Assembly: GCA_019916065.1 (NCBI GenBank)
Contig: CM034243.1
Span: forward strand, 3,782,001 to 3,846,000
Origin: Vitellaria paradoxa
Lineage: Eukaryota > Streptophyta > Magnoliopsida > Ericales > Sapotaceae
Direction of reading: 5' to 3'
DNA: 64,000 bases
Shown: positions 1-12,150 of the stretch, in pieces
How the letters are laid out: each line of letters opens with the position of its first letter
How positions within the stretch are numbered: the first letter of the stretch is position 1
The notes under the pieces: model-generated
Databases searched by the model: none
The model's input: the letters and a program-made list of their open reading frames with translations, nothing else
What the model was told of the DNA's origin: nothing
Made by a program: the position numbers and the translations under genes

Positions 1-300
1 TTTTCTATTTTTGTTTTCTATTTTCTGTTTTGAACTCATTTTCTATTTTATACTTTTGAAAATAATGAAAAAGCTTAAAACGTATTTGGTCACTTGTGTT
101 TTCAAATTTTGTTTTAGAAAATAGAAAATAAACTTGCACATAAAATAAAAAATAACAAAATGTCATTTTGAGCGTTTTTAATCCAAAATAAAGAAAATTT
201 GAAAATAATAAAAATAGAGTATTTTTTGTTTCTTTATTTTGAGATTTTTAAAACATAAAATGAAAATAGAAAATAGAAAATAAAAAAATAAACCAAATGC
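1..300. repeat. AT-rich MITE-like end
   Basis: This stretch of TTTTCTATTTT-type repeats closes with ACCAAATGCCACCTTA at about 293-307. The reverse complement of that end (TAAGGTGGCATTTGGT) resembles the left end of a second copy near 2636 (TAGGTAGCATTTGGTTTG). It looks like the right part of a small non-autonomous element cut by the window edge. No target duplication can be checked. Confidence 0.35.
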
Positions 301-1384
301 CACCTTAACAACTTGAAAAGATAATTTGTTGGCACTCCATTTTTTTTTTTCAAACGAACTTTAAAAATATCTAATTCTTTATGAATTTTTAAAATATTTT
401 ATTTACCAAAATTTTAATAAATTCAGATGCGTTCATTCTAAATTATTTAAAGAATAAATTTATTCCACTGAGAACAACATATTGTTCCAATTACAGTATC
501 AATAAGTCATGCAATAATATATTTTTTTGTCAACATAATTGCTAGTGATATATCGCTTTTGTGTACCAAATTAATATATGTAAAAGTAAAATTACTATAC
601 ATAAAAAAATTATGTGTATTTAATTAATTGCAGAATAAATATTTGTTAGAATGTTGAATTTTATCTTAAATTCACATTCTTTTATATTTAGATATGTACT
701 TTTTACCTTAACGCTCCGTTGTGAGTTTGGGGGAGAAAAAAAATTAGTTAGAAAAGAAAAAAAAAAGAGCAATTATTATACTTTTTTCTATTTGTTTATT
801 TGTTTATAAGTTTAGAAGATAAAGAATAATAATTTTTTTCTTTCTGTTTGTAACTTGAAAAGAAATGAAATGAAAAAAAAAAAAAGAAAGAAAGAATAGA
901 TGGTTATTTTACCAATCTATTTAATCTTAAGACATATTTGTAATTTATTTTTCTTATTCTTTATTTTATGGGTAAATATGTCATTTTAAAAGTTTATTAA
1001 TCCACTTTTCTCCTCTCTATTTCTTTCTACTTTTGGGAAAAAAAAAATTTTTTAAATTTTAGCGTGCACTTTTCCTCCCATTTCTTTTCAATTTTTTTCT
1101 TCTCTCTCCTTAAAAAAACTCACAAACAAATTATTTTTCTTTCTTTTCCTATTTTCTTTCCATTTCACTCCTTCCATATGGACTCTAAGAAGATTTTTAA
1201 GCACAAGTAAGTTTTTATTTAATTAATTAATAAGACACTTTTAGAATTTTTATTAACTTTAGATATTTTCATTTAGAGTAAATTCTAAAGATAAGTAGCT
1301 TTTCATTAGTTACAATTAAGTTTTTTATATACTAATTTATTTTAATTTTATTCAATACATTGAATAAAGGCAAGTTACTCACTT

Positions 1385-1415
<31 letters not shown>

Positions 1416-1857
1416 GTATATGAAATATATAGAAGGAAATGTACCACATAAATATGGAAAAAATATAAATTAGAATTAGTAATTGGATAAGTTAAAGATT
1501 TTTATACTTCTCCACTTAAACGATTTCTAAATAGAACTAATCCTTCATTAATAAGTATTTGAGTTAATAATAGATGTACAACCTAAGAAAAATAGTTCAC
1601 TGCGTATTAGATTTTAATTAAATGTAAATACTTTATTCCCTTGATGTTGCGTAGTTTCATTTGAATTGAATTCTAAAGGTAATTAATTTGTTTCGTTAAT
1701 TACTTAAATCTTTGGTTCAAAAAATGGTGGTGAATAATATGAGAGTCAAAGTTGAATAAAATCATGAGAGGTGGTCCTACGTTGCGTAAGTTACATTCTT
1801 AAATCACAAATTCAAACAGAATGCGTGTTTAGAGTACTTTAACAATTTTTTTCTTAG

Positions 1858-1992
1858 GAGTGTATTTGGAGTGAAAAAAAGTGAGATAAATTAAGAGTTT
1901 ATAATGCGTACAATAAAAAAAAAATTAATGTGATATAAAGTTAATAGAAATTTAAAGAATTTTTTATTATTTATCTACAAATCAAACGGAAC
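1858..1992. mobile_element. Small Tourist-like MITE candidate
   Basis: About 135 bp begins GGAGTGTATTTGG after TTA and ends CAAACGGAACC before TTA, which would fit a PIF/Harbinger-type TTA target duplication. The interior has the family core AAGTGAGATAAA and GCGTACAATAAAA. Related copies or half copies lie near 3465-3550, 10160-10305, 25705-25765, 52915-53010, 55075-55200 and 56430-56560. The termini are imperfect, so boundaries are approximate. Confidence 0.45.
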
Positions 1993-2635
1993 CTTAGTAA
2001 TTACCCATTTTGTGGGTCTTAGACTCCTGTTGATGGTTCATGACCCCAAGATTTATTCTTTTATGATTAGTTCCAATGCGACGGGGAGAATCCCCTCACC
2101 AGTTAAAAAAATAAAAAGATTAATGAATATAAAAAATTAAATCAAAAGAGAATGACTCTATAATTTTTATATTTTGATAAATATGACACCATATTCCATG
2201 TTTTTGAACCGAAGTAGTAATTATTTCACACGCACCCTCCGTGATTTAGGCTTTGTATAATCAGACCTCACAAGTTTTATAAATAAATAGTTAGATTCTT
2301 TTAGGTTTGTATTAGATTTACCAAGACTCTTTTTGTTAATTTTTTTTTTTTCATAACATAAAATTTAACCAATTCAATGATATAAATTTACCTTTATATC
2401 CTCAGTATTAATAAAAAAATATTTATATTATGATTTGGTGTATCTTTTTTAATAAAAAATTATATTATAATTAATTCATTATTTTTTTTAAACTAATACT
2501 TAAAATTATTATGCTTTACATTAATATTTTAAAGTTATATTTATATAAATTAGTAATTGTACTATATATAAATCATTATTATTTTTTTTTAGTATTAATA
2601 TAATAAACTAAACATATAAGAAAAAAAGTTTTAGG

Positions 2636-2970
2636 TAGCATTTGGTTTGTATTTTTATTTTTTGTTTTCTATTTTTGCTTTCAATTTTTTATTTTATGTG
2701 TTTTATGTTTTGAAAATTTCAAAACATAAAAAATAGAAAATGTATTTGGTTTAATATTTTTTGTTTTAGGTGTTTTAGGATTCTTTTTATTTTTAGTCAA
2801 AAAGGCTCAAAGTGACTTTTAGTTGTTTAGCATTTTATGTGTAAACTTATTTTTTATTTTTTAAATCAATTTTAAAAACGTGAGTGATTAAATGTATTCT
2901 CAATTTTTTATCTTATTTTTAAAAATGTAAAATAGAAAATATGTTCAGAATGAGTATACCAAATGATATC
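2636..2970. mobile_element. MITE candidate with CATTTGGT ends
   Basis: The left end reads GGTAGCATTTGGTTTG and the right end, reverse-complemented, reads AAGATATCATTTGGTATAC, so the termini form an imperfect inverted repeat around an AT-rich interior. The 1-300 stretch appears to belong to the same family. No coding capacity is seen. Confidence 0.4.
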
Positions 2971-3689
2971 TTAATTTTTCTATTTCTTTCACTTCCTTCA
3001 CATTAGTATCAAATAATAATGAAAGAATCTTACCCTCAAATTTTTATGCATTTTTTTATGCTAATAATAAGAGTATAAGGGTAATTTTATGGTAATGAAT
3101 TGGTTAAAAGGTATTTTTATTGGATAAAAAATCTAATGTATGGGTTTCAATATTTGTAATATAAATTTTAAGAGTTTAAGGTGTACATTTGTAAAAGTCA
3201 TAAGGTCTTAGTATGCAAAGACAAAACTCTAGGAGATGTAGGTGAAAAAAATCCTATAATTTTACTACTAAAAATGCGACCTACTTTTCATAAATAAACA
3301 AAAATTCTCGCGTCAAAAAATTTTATATCGTAATTTCTCTTTAGAAAACTATGGTGGTTGAAATTCAAATGTCAATGCTAATATATTTTGATATCGTTTG
3401 GCATCTAAAAAAATAAAAAAAAATTTAAATATTTCTAAAAACTTCTATCACATCAACTTTTTTATTTACTGTACGCATTACGAACTCACAATTTTTCTCA
3501 CTTTATTTCATTTTTTCTCACTTTTTATCACTCTAAACATACCATTTGGTAAAGAAATAAAAGTAATCGCTTCTAATTAAGACTTAATTTTTTTGAGCAC
3601 AATTAAGATTTAATTAATTGTCATAGCGAAAAACCACATTTCAGAGGGGCACTTCCCTGAGTTCTATATTAATTAAAAATTTTTATAAT

Positions 3690-3850
3690 ATTATGAAGGT
3701 ATTTGATTGGTTAAAATCAACTAAAATTTATCAATTTTTACCAACTTCTATATTTTCTTACAATTAAATTTTATCACATATCATTTTTACATCAAATTTC
3801 TATACTTTTATTACCTTTTGACTAAATTTTTGCTAACTAAACACTCCTAT
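3690..3850. mobile_element. AT-rich MITE family with TTTGGTTAG-type ends
   Basis: About 150 bp runs from GTATTTGATTGGTTAAAATC to TTTTTGCTAACTAAACACTCC, with an internal ATTAAATTTTATCACATATC block. Similar blocks occur near 6121-6290, 7725-7835, 42110-42235, 54260-54395, 60255-60405 and 61165-61330, in both orientations. This suggests one dispersed small-element family. Each copy is diverged. Confidence 0.4.
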
Positions 3851-4489
3851 ATACTAAAAAAAAATTAGAATTGTACTCTATTTAGAGCTCTACAAAAATC
3901 TATTATTTCATATAAAATTAAAATTTTTTACTCACTTCCCAAAATAAATAAAGAAACTGTAACTGTTGCAAATTTAAATTAACTTTTTATTATTACAAAC
4001 AATCCTAATTCGCGGGAGCTCTACATTTTTATATTGATGCTGGGGTAATTTTTTATTTTTACTTTTTTAATTCCATACGATTCATAAAGTACAAATGTTC
4101 AATGGTCATACGGCTCATCATTATGATTGGATTTGCAACGCTGCCATCTCTAAGGCCATAAAGGGTATTCACCTGGGGCCCCGATTCATTAGGTCGAAAA
4201 TTATCAAAAGTTATAAAAATTATAAATATTTATTTATTTTTATTAATTTATTTATTTCTATTTTTTATATATTTATTTTTAAAATTTAAATTTTACAAAT
4301 TTTTACAAAAAAAATTATGTAACAACTACAAAAAGTTACCTTTTTTTTACTTTTTTTTTTATTTGTCATTTTTTTGTCTTATTTTTTGACCAAAATAATT
4401 AAAATCATTTATTTTTACTGTTTTAATGAATTATTTTGATTATTTCTAATCAACCTGTCAAACACCAAAATATAACTGACATTCCCAAC

Positions 4490-4805
4490 TCTTTCTAACT
4501 TTTGGGCATCCAACGGCTCCTGGATTTGCGGAAGTTTAGGCCTAGGGTCCACAACCAAAAGTGGACATGCAGGCACTGGAGTGGATCTCTCCCTTCGCAG
4601 TCAATTTGCCGGGTGGAATCAGTGAATGTCATCATCACTTGTCACTCAAGCGGCTGGGCGTGATCGGATGGTTCACATAGATCGGTCCTTTCGACGTGAT
4701 TGAACATGTGGTCCAATGACGCAGCAGAACCTTCTCGGTAATGCAAGCGGCGCACCGTACCTAGCTTGCTTTCGAGGTACCTGACCACATGTGATGGTCT
4801 AACAC
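4490..4805. other. GC-richer island without recognisable gene
   Basis: About 300 bases are clearly richer in G and C than the surrounding DNA, with restriction-like words such as GGTACC and several CGs. All six frames are broken by stops and no protein family is recognised. It could be old coding sequence, a conserved noncoding block or part of a decayed transposon. Confidence 0.35.
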
Positions 4806-5558
4806 AGGCTCTTTCGTTTGGATTTGAGGGATAAAGGCTTGAATTAATTTTGAATTTTATGCTTTTAGAGCCTGCTTGTAATTATAAAAATTAAAATAAA
4901 GTGTAATTTAAATTATATTTTAAGTATTTAAAATGTATCAAATAAATTATAAAAAATAAGATAAATAATAAAAATTCATTCAAAAAATTCCTTAAAACGA
5001 ATTGTAATTCATTAAAACGGATTATTGAAATTTATAAATGTAATATAAAGATTATTTAAAAACTATCATTAATAATATTTATTAACGATCTAATCATTTA
5101 ATTTAAAAATATAATTATCAAATTCATTTTAATTGACAGATGAAAGTTAATTTTAAGAGTTTAAAATTTAAAAATAACTTCGAGTCTTAATAGGAGTAAA
5201 TATAATTACGCCTTAAAATTTTAAGAATCAAAGCAATTACAAAATATACATGTTCAAAATATTTTAATTTTAAATTAATTTTCAGACAAAACATTTATTA
5301 ATTTTTTGAGTATTTCTGCTGCCAAAATCAACAAGTGTAAAAGCACACTATCAGGGGATCTAAAAATTTAAAATGTCAATCGAGTTAATGGCCATAGGTC
5401 GTTATAATTAAACTATTTTAAAAATAAAAAATGAATTAAGGTGTGCGTAACAAAACTGGCAACCCAAAAAATTATAATATCAATCGAATTAACGTGTTAT
5501 TAATTAAAATTAAAATATTTAAACATAAACTCAAATTAAGTTTTTGTATGCACAGAAG

Positions 5559-6022
5559 CAGTGGCTGATCCACATGGTATCCAGTGTAAGCGAAGGTTTA
5601 CGCTGAAATTTTTTTTTTAAAAAATTATTTTATATAAAAAAATTATAAATATTTATAAAAAATTTTTGGATGTATTTGGAGGTATATCTTTTAGTAACTT
5701 TTGGTATTTTTTATCAAAAAATTTTTAGCATTAGTTTTACAATTTTTGGATATTTGGTAAAATTTTTGATAACTTTTAACAATTTTAATATATTTTGTCA
5801 ACCTTTAGCAATTTTTGGTAATTTTTAGTAATTTTTGTGTATTTAGTAAAAATTTTAGTAACTTTTGAATAGAGCAAATTATTGTAACAGAGTAAAAAGT
5901 GATAATATATTTGATATCAATATATAATATTTTATATTTTTATATTTTATGTATTTATTTAAAATTTAAAATTTTACATATAATTTAGTCTACGCTAACC
6001 CACATTCTCGTGTGCGCTACTG
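5559..6022. mobile_element. Complete hAT-type MITE, 464 bp
   Basis: The element starts CAGTGGCTGATCCAC and ends GTGCGCTACTG, whose reverse complement CAGTAGCGCAC matches the start. It is flanked on both sides by the 8-bp direct repeat CACAGAAG (5551-5558 and 6023-6030). CAGTGGC-type ends with 8-bp target duplications are typical of plant hAT non-autonomous elements. The interior is AT-rich with many repeats of ATTTTTGGTA-like words and no open frame. Confidence 0.8.
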
Positions 6023-6030
6023 CACAGAAG

Positions 6031-9000
6031 AATAGGCATTTTGTGATTTTGACGGATAACTATTCAAATTGCAAGCAACAAGGTAACGTTAGAATATTAT
6101 GAAAAAGTATTTTTCTTAACTTATGGGTTGTTTGATTGAAAAAAAGTTGAGGAAAAAGTACAGTAAAAGTAAAAGTATAAAGATGTGATATAAATGTGAT
6201 ATGTGTTAAAATTTTATTGAAAAAAAGTATAAAAAGTAGTTAAAATTTAATAATTTTTGATATTTTTTGGTCAACCGAACAAGCCATTAATATTTCGTGC
6301 TTTGAAAATTTAGGTCCAAAATATTAACAGAAAAGTTGTGTTTGCACCACACTTTTTTTTTCTTTTATAAATACTTTTTCAATTTTGAGTCTTAAATAAA
6401 ATATTTTCTTAATTTTTGTCAAATCATAGTATAATAATTTATTTAGTTCGAATATTTATTAAATTAAAATTATATAAAAATAATATATTATAATAATTAT
6501 TCTTAAAATTTTATTTATTTTATTAAATTTAATAATTTAAATAAATGATAATACACATTAAAATAATATATTTTTAAAATAAAATTAACTAAAAATATAA
6601 ACAATAAATTTTTATTAAAATTAATTGTTTTGTTAAATTAAAATTATTTTTATTAAGTAACGACTACATATTAAAGTAATTGATTTCACTAAAGTTAAAT
6701 TAGTTATTTTGAAAACTATTTATTATATTAAATTAAATTTTATAAATAGAAAAATATTTTTAGGGTTGATAACTTTCATAAATAAAAAAAGCCTTTTTTT
6801 TCCCTCTAAATACACATATCTTAATAAATATTACATGAATACATTAATAAATATTATAAAAATAAAAATATATTAATAAATATCATAACAAATAAACATA
6901 TATTAACAAAATTTCAATCATCCGGCCCCGTATTGAAACAAATATCACGGGTCAAGAGTCTAATTAATACCCTCACCCAATAATAATAATAATAATAATA
7001 ATAATGACAATTACATTTATATCCCTAAATTTAAGTATTTAAAAATCATTTTCAGTCGACTTCGCAGTGTTTTTAAACGTAGCAGTAATCCTTGGCAGTT
7101 GAGATGGAACGCGTTGTTGAATTTGACCCCTGAAAAAAAAATGAAAAAAATAATGTAAAGCCTGAAATTACTGAAAATAAAATTTAATTAAATAATAATA
7201 TTCGGGAATGATAAAGGAATAAAAATAAAGAGATAGTAAAATTAAAAAATAAAAGCTTAATTATGAAAAAAAATTGTTATTTTAACTAATCAAAATATTT
7301 TTTTTTGGTAATTTAAGAATAAAAAGAATTTAATTATTGTACATTAGTACATGAAATTAATCACGTAAGGTCAATTTAAATTGAAAGGCAAATAATTGTA
7401 CTTTGATCGTGACTACAAAGATTATTTAGACAATGAAAGTGAAAATGACCTTAAATACTAATGGAATAAAATGTGAATATCAGAGAAATAATGTTCTTAT
7501 TCCTAATAAAGTTTGAAAGTAATCTACTGAAGGAACAAAAAGTTTTAATGAAATTCTTCGTACTTATATTCATTGCATTTGACACGTGTAAGTTTTACTA
7601 TTAATATAATTTTAGTTTTAAAATAAAAAAAATTAACATTATGTTATATAATTTGTTATAAATAATTTTGTACTATATATATATATATATATATATATTT
7701 GCCTAGCTTATTTATTCTCTTTAAGAGTGTGTTTGGCATTTACCAATTTTTGTCAACTTTTCATTAGTTATCAATTTTTTTCAACTTTCTTTATTAAAAT
7801 TATATTTTTCTTCAAGTTTTATGACTTTTTATCCAATACATAAGTTTTTTTTTTTTTTTTTAAAGTAACACTCCCACAACATTAAGACAAAAGTTTTAAA
7901 AAAAAATTAATTTTTTTCTACCCAATCTGTTAAAGTCTTAAGTCTGTGTCTCAAATTAGAGTAAATTATCACTCTCTCAATTTTATGTCAAAGTTTTATT
8001 ATAAATCCCCAAATTTGATTTTTTTTTCTTTGTGCCCCAATTCTTCATAATTAATTAAGTAACTAATGCAGTCTAACTTAGATAACTTTTGAGAAATATA
8101 ATGTAAACAATAAGAGAGAGAGAGAGAGAGAGAGATTTGGCAATTGCATGTAGAGAGTTTAATTAGCTGCAGTGTATACTTAAAAAAAAAAACTTGAAAA
8201 AAAAAAAGAAAATGTCAGATTTAACTTCAGCATATAATAAATAGAACTTCAAAAATAATGTCATATTTTCTCACTTAATAAGCTTAATCATAATAACTCA
8301 TAAATGTTTGGTTTAAGAATCAACAAAGCGATGGAGAATCAAGAAAACACTTTATGTCCTGTTCAATATGCTTACTGCTGCGTAGCACCCCGGAGGACTT
8401 GATTGAGATAATCGGTAAAGGATCCACCACATGTGGATGCTCCGAATTATATATTGAGCATAATTCCAAGCTCTTATGCAATATTTCTGGCTCCTATCTG
8501 CTCCTTCAGAAAGTGGTACTCAAATTATTAGCTTTATATGAATTAATATGCATGCAGGAGTTATCTTGCGTGGAAATCATATGCAGATATATATACATAT
8601 ATATTCACACACCAGCGATCATCGATGCCCCCAACCCCTTTCTTGGTAGGTATGAATGGGAGTGTGCAAAATACTCGGAATGATTTAATAAAAGTTTGGG
8701 ACGGATCAACTGAAGTTCAATTTTTGTTTACTTAAAGTTTTATTTAAGTCACCTACTTCATAATATCGTAAATACATATAATCTTATTTGAATTATGTAT
8801 ATACACATATCTCTATTTAATTTATCTATTATACTATAGTAACGAATGACAAGAATCATAATCGATATTTAGTAAATATGCCAATTGAGTTAGAGATGAA
8901 AAATGAGTTGAGTTAGATTTGATTAGTTCCCTAACTTAGCTACTGAATTATTTTATCTTAGTTGATCCGTCTCCTTCTCGAATTAAGATTTAAAAAATTT

Positions 9001-12000
9001 TACTTCTGACTAGTCCCAATGGTATTGGCTTATATTTTTAATTTTATAAATAATTTTTTAATACTTAAAAAGACGAGACGGGTTGTGAGTTCGGGTAAGA
9101 TGACCCAAATCCTGACTCGACCACACCGAAACCGTACCGACAATAAACCCATGGCCGCCAGCCCGGCCCACCCGTTTACATTACTACATTGAGCCTTCTT
9201 TCCATTGGACGACTAATGATTTAGCCCTACAAAGTGAAATTATACAGTTGATTGTCTATATGAGGGTGTCTTGAGCTGATTGAGTAAGCGGGTTGTTTAG
9301 AATTAATATCATGAATTGGCTACTAAGGATTCGACCGTTGTTAGTGGATGAGAAAAGCGGTGGTTAGATCTTGACAAGAGCTACTCCTAGTGGTAATGGA
9401 GCATAATGTTCATTACCTAACCAAACTTTTTTCAAGTCAACACTATCTGTGACTGTTTTCAATTTCGATTAAAAATATATTAATTAATCTGGTTATAATA
9501 TAGTAGTTTAATTCTTTCTCTTTATATAAATGCCAAAAAAAAAATTATAAATAAATATAAAGTATGTGCATAAGTCAATTTGATTTGAATTTGTATCTCA
9601 TCTGAAACCGAATTAATTTTTCGGTTCTTACAAATTAGATCCGAAATAGAATCGATTTCAATTTAAGAACTGAATTAAATGAAATCGAAAATATCAGATT
9701 AAGTCGATTTAATTTTTAGATTAATTTAAATTGGGTTGGATCCACACATGACCAGTTGACCATCCCTGTTTCGATTTAAAATCAACGGCTTCTCAATTTT
9801 AGCAGTGGTAACTAAATAAATAAAAAGACAATGGTGCGACAAACACGCTCAGCACGTACGTGGTCCTTCTGACGCGTGTTGTGCGTGGAAGGATTTTTGC
9901 TCCACCGCTTAAACATTGTCTAGCCCAAACCAATGAGGATTGCTGAAAGTCAACGTTTAACGGACTTTACGGTGAGCAGATTTTACATTTATTTCGAATA
10001 ATTGAAAACTCTGCAGATCAACGAAACTATGATTACGAAAATGAAGAACACGTTGCAAGGAACCTTATATTCATATATACCGGGGTAAAACTTTAAGCCT
10101 CTAAGATTATTATTTCAAAAATTATTTATTATTAAAATAAATAATTACAACAGTTTTACTTATAGAATGTTTAGAGTGACAAAAAATGAGATAAAATAAG
10201 ATAATTTATAAATTTGTAATTCGTACAGTAAAATAAAAATGAATAACTTTTAAAACATTTTTAAATTTTTTAGTAAATTTTGTTATGCCAAATAGACCTT
10301 TAATAGTTTAAACTTCGTCCTTAACTTCACTATCCCTTTGATCACTAAGTTTTGGAACGCACCGATTCTTGTAAATTATTTTTTGTTCTTTAATTAGTTC
10401 AGCTAGAACTACCCAATGTTGAACAATTAACAACTTCTAAAACTCAAGGGCGTTCAAAGGTTAATCTTCTCAAATTGATGACGTGGTTTCATGAATGGTA
10501 TTCAAAGATTAACCTTCTCAAATTGATGACGCGGTTTCGTTCATGTTTTTCATAAAACTAATTAAGCATACGGCAGATCATCTCCAAACCTTTTCGACCA
10601 AACTACTCTATTAAAAAAAAAAATCACAGTCCAAATTGCCTCCGCTACAAGTTCTAGACCTCTTGTCCATTCAATTAAATATAAATTATCAACTAAATAT
10701 GTTCCATATTTAAAATCAGATATCAAATCTTGTCGCTTAACTAGCAGATTTAGAGTTTCGAAAGAATTCAAAAGAAATAAATAAATAAATAAAATAAACA
10801 TATTAAAAATTAGTGTTGCAAGGATGTAAAAATGATACGTAATAAAATTTAATTGAAAAAATTAAAAAATTCTAAAACTTTTTAGAATTAAAAAAAAAAT
10901 TGGGGGTTTCAATCGGGATGTAACTATTTTTCAAAGAGCTTCACAGAGCATAATATCATCAAATGTAGTTCCGGACAGGGTTTTTGAGGTCATAAATCAT
11001 CGATAAAAATATTCCGACTGGAGACCTAATTCAGTAAGACTTATAAATATCTTTTGAAGTGGAATTGCCACAAAAAATATTAATACGAACTTAAAACAAT
11101 AATTATAAAATTCATAACAGACAAACCTATTCGGTTAGATTTATAAATATCCTTTGAACTGTAATGATCGCAAAAATATTAACATGAACTTAACAATAAT
11201 TATAAAATTTATAACAGATAAACCTTTTTATGTAAGTGCGAAATTTTTAACAATAGTACAAGTTAAAATGGGTATGAGAAATGTCTTATGGATAAAAAGG
11301 GTATTTATTTTTTCTAAGCATTAGTATTTCGGTAAGAGTGGATACGAGCCAAACTTACTTTCAACTACTTGAATTCAATTTAAAATAAAAATTAAGTTTG
11401 AAGTTTGGTTCATGATTAAAATAAGTTTCAATCAAATTTGATTAGTAATTTATTTAGAATCGAGTTCATATTAATTATAAGTTTTTTCTAAGTCTAAGTT
11501 CAACCCTAAAAAAAAAAAATTTAATCCCTTATACCAAAAATCTTAGCTTCATCTCTGGTTGAGAGGATATAGAATGATGGTCAGCCATAAGCCAGAAGGG
11601 ACTTCTGTTAATTAACACTTAGTCTATAAATATTAATTATAATAAAGGAATACTATATATTCTACCAAAACGTTTTATAAAAAAATTATACCGTAATAAT
11701 ATGATAGTGACATTTTCATAATAGAAAATTATTTTAATGAGTTCTAAATTTTGAAATGATTAAACGATATTGAATTCTTATTATTCTGATCAATTATTCA
11801 AATTAAAATTTTTGACAGCATATTATTACTCATAATCATATACTAAAACTTCCCTGTTAAGAACAGGACTAACTAATAAACCAGATAAAAGAATCTGAAA
11901 TATATATATATATATATTTTATTGAAATCATTTGCCTGAAATGATATCAAGGGTCACACATGAAAGTTCCCAAGGACCCAAAAGAAAATTTACAGCGAAA

Positions 12001-12150
12001 TTGTGGGCAATATTACAAGTGAGTATTTAATTATGTGCTCGTTGAATCTGAATGTGTGTAGTTACAGTTCTTTATTTTTACAAATATCAATCTATAGCGT
12101 AACAATATTTTACCTTTGCATGACCAAATAAAAAAAAAAAGAAAAAAAAA
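6031..12150. other. Intergenic AT-rich stretch, no gene seen
   Basis: This holds simple repeats ((AAT)n at 6979-7003, (AT)n at 7675-7698, (GA)n at 8113-8135), MITE-like pieces and a GC-richer stretch at 9840-9980. There are two short tandem duplications: 10452-10493 with 10500-10545 (about 48-bp offset), and 11032-11128 with 11134-11229 (about 102-bp offset). A 109-codon frame at 8354-8683 looks like chance, with an (AT)n-encoded tail and no family resemblance. Confidence 0.6.

Noticed and set aside
8354..8683. 109-codon plus-strand frame with many Cys
   Set aside because: It runs through an (AT)n repeat (IYIYIYIH), has no recognisable motif, and the cysteines have no regular spacing.
8640..9185. 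Possible hAT element (right end CCCGGCCCACCCGTTTACATT)
   Set aside because: The right side looks like a hAT subterminal region, but no matching left end or target duplication could be found.
9600..9765. Possible element with repeated CGAATTAATTTTTCGG-like words ending GACCATCCCTG
   Set aside because: The words resemble the subterminal repeats of hAT elements, but no inverted partner or flanking duplication was seen.
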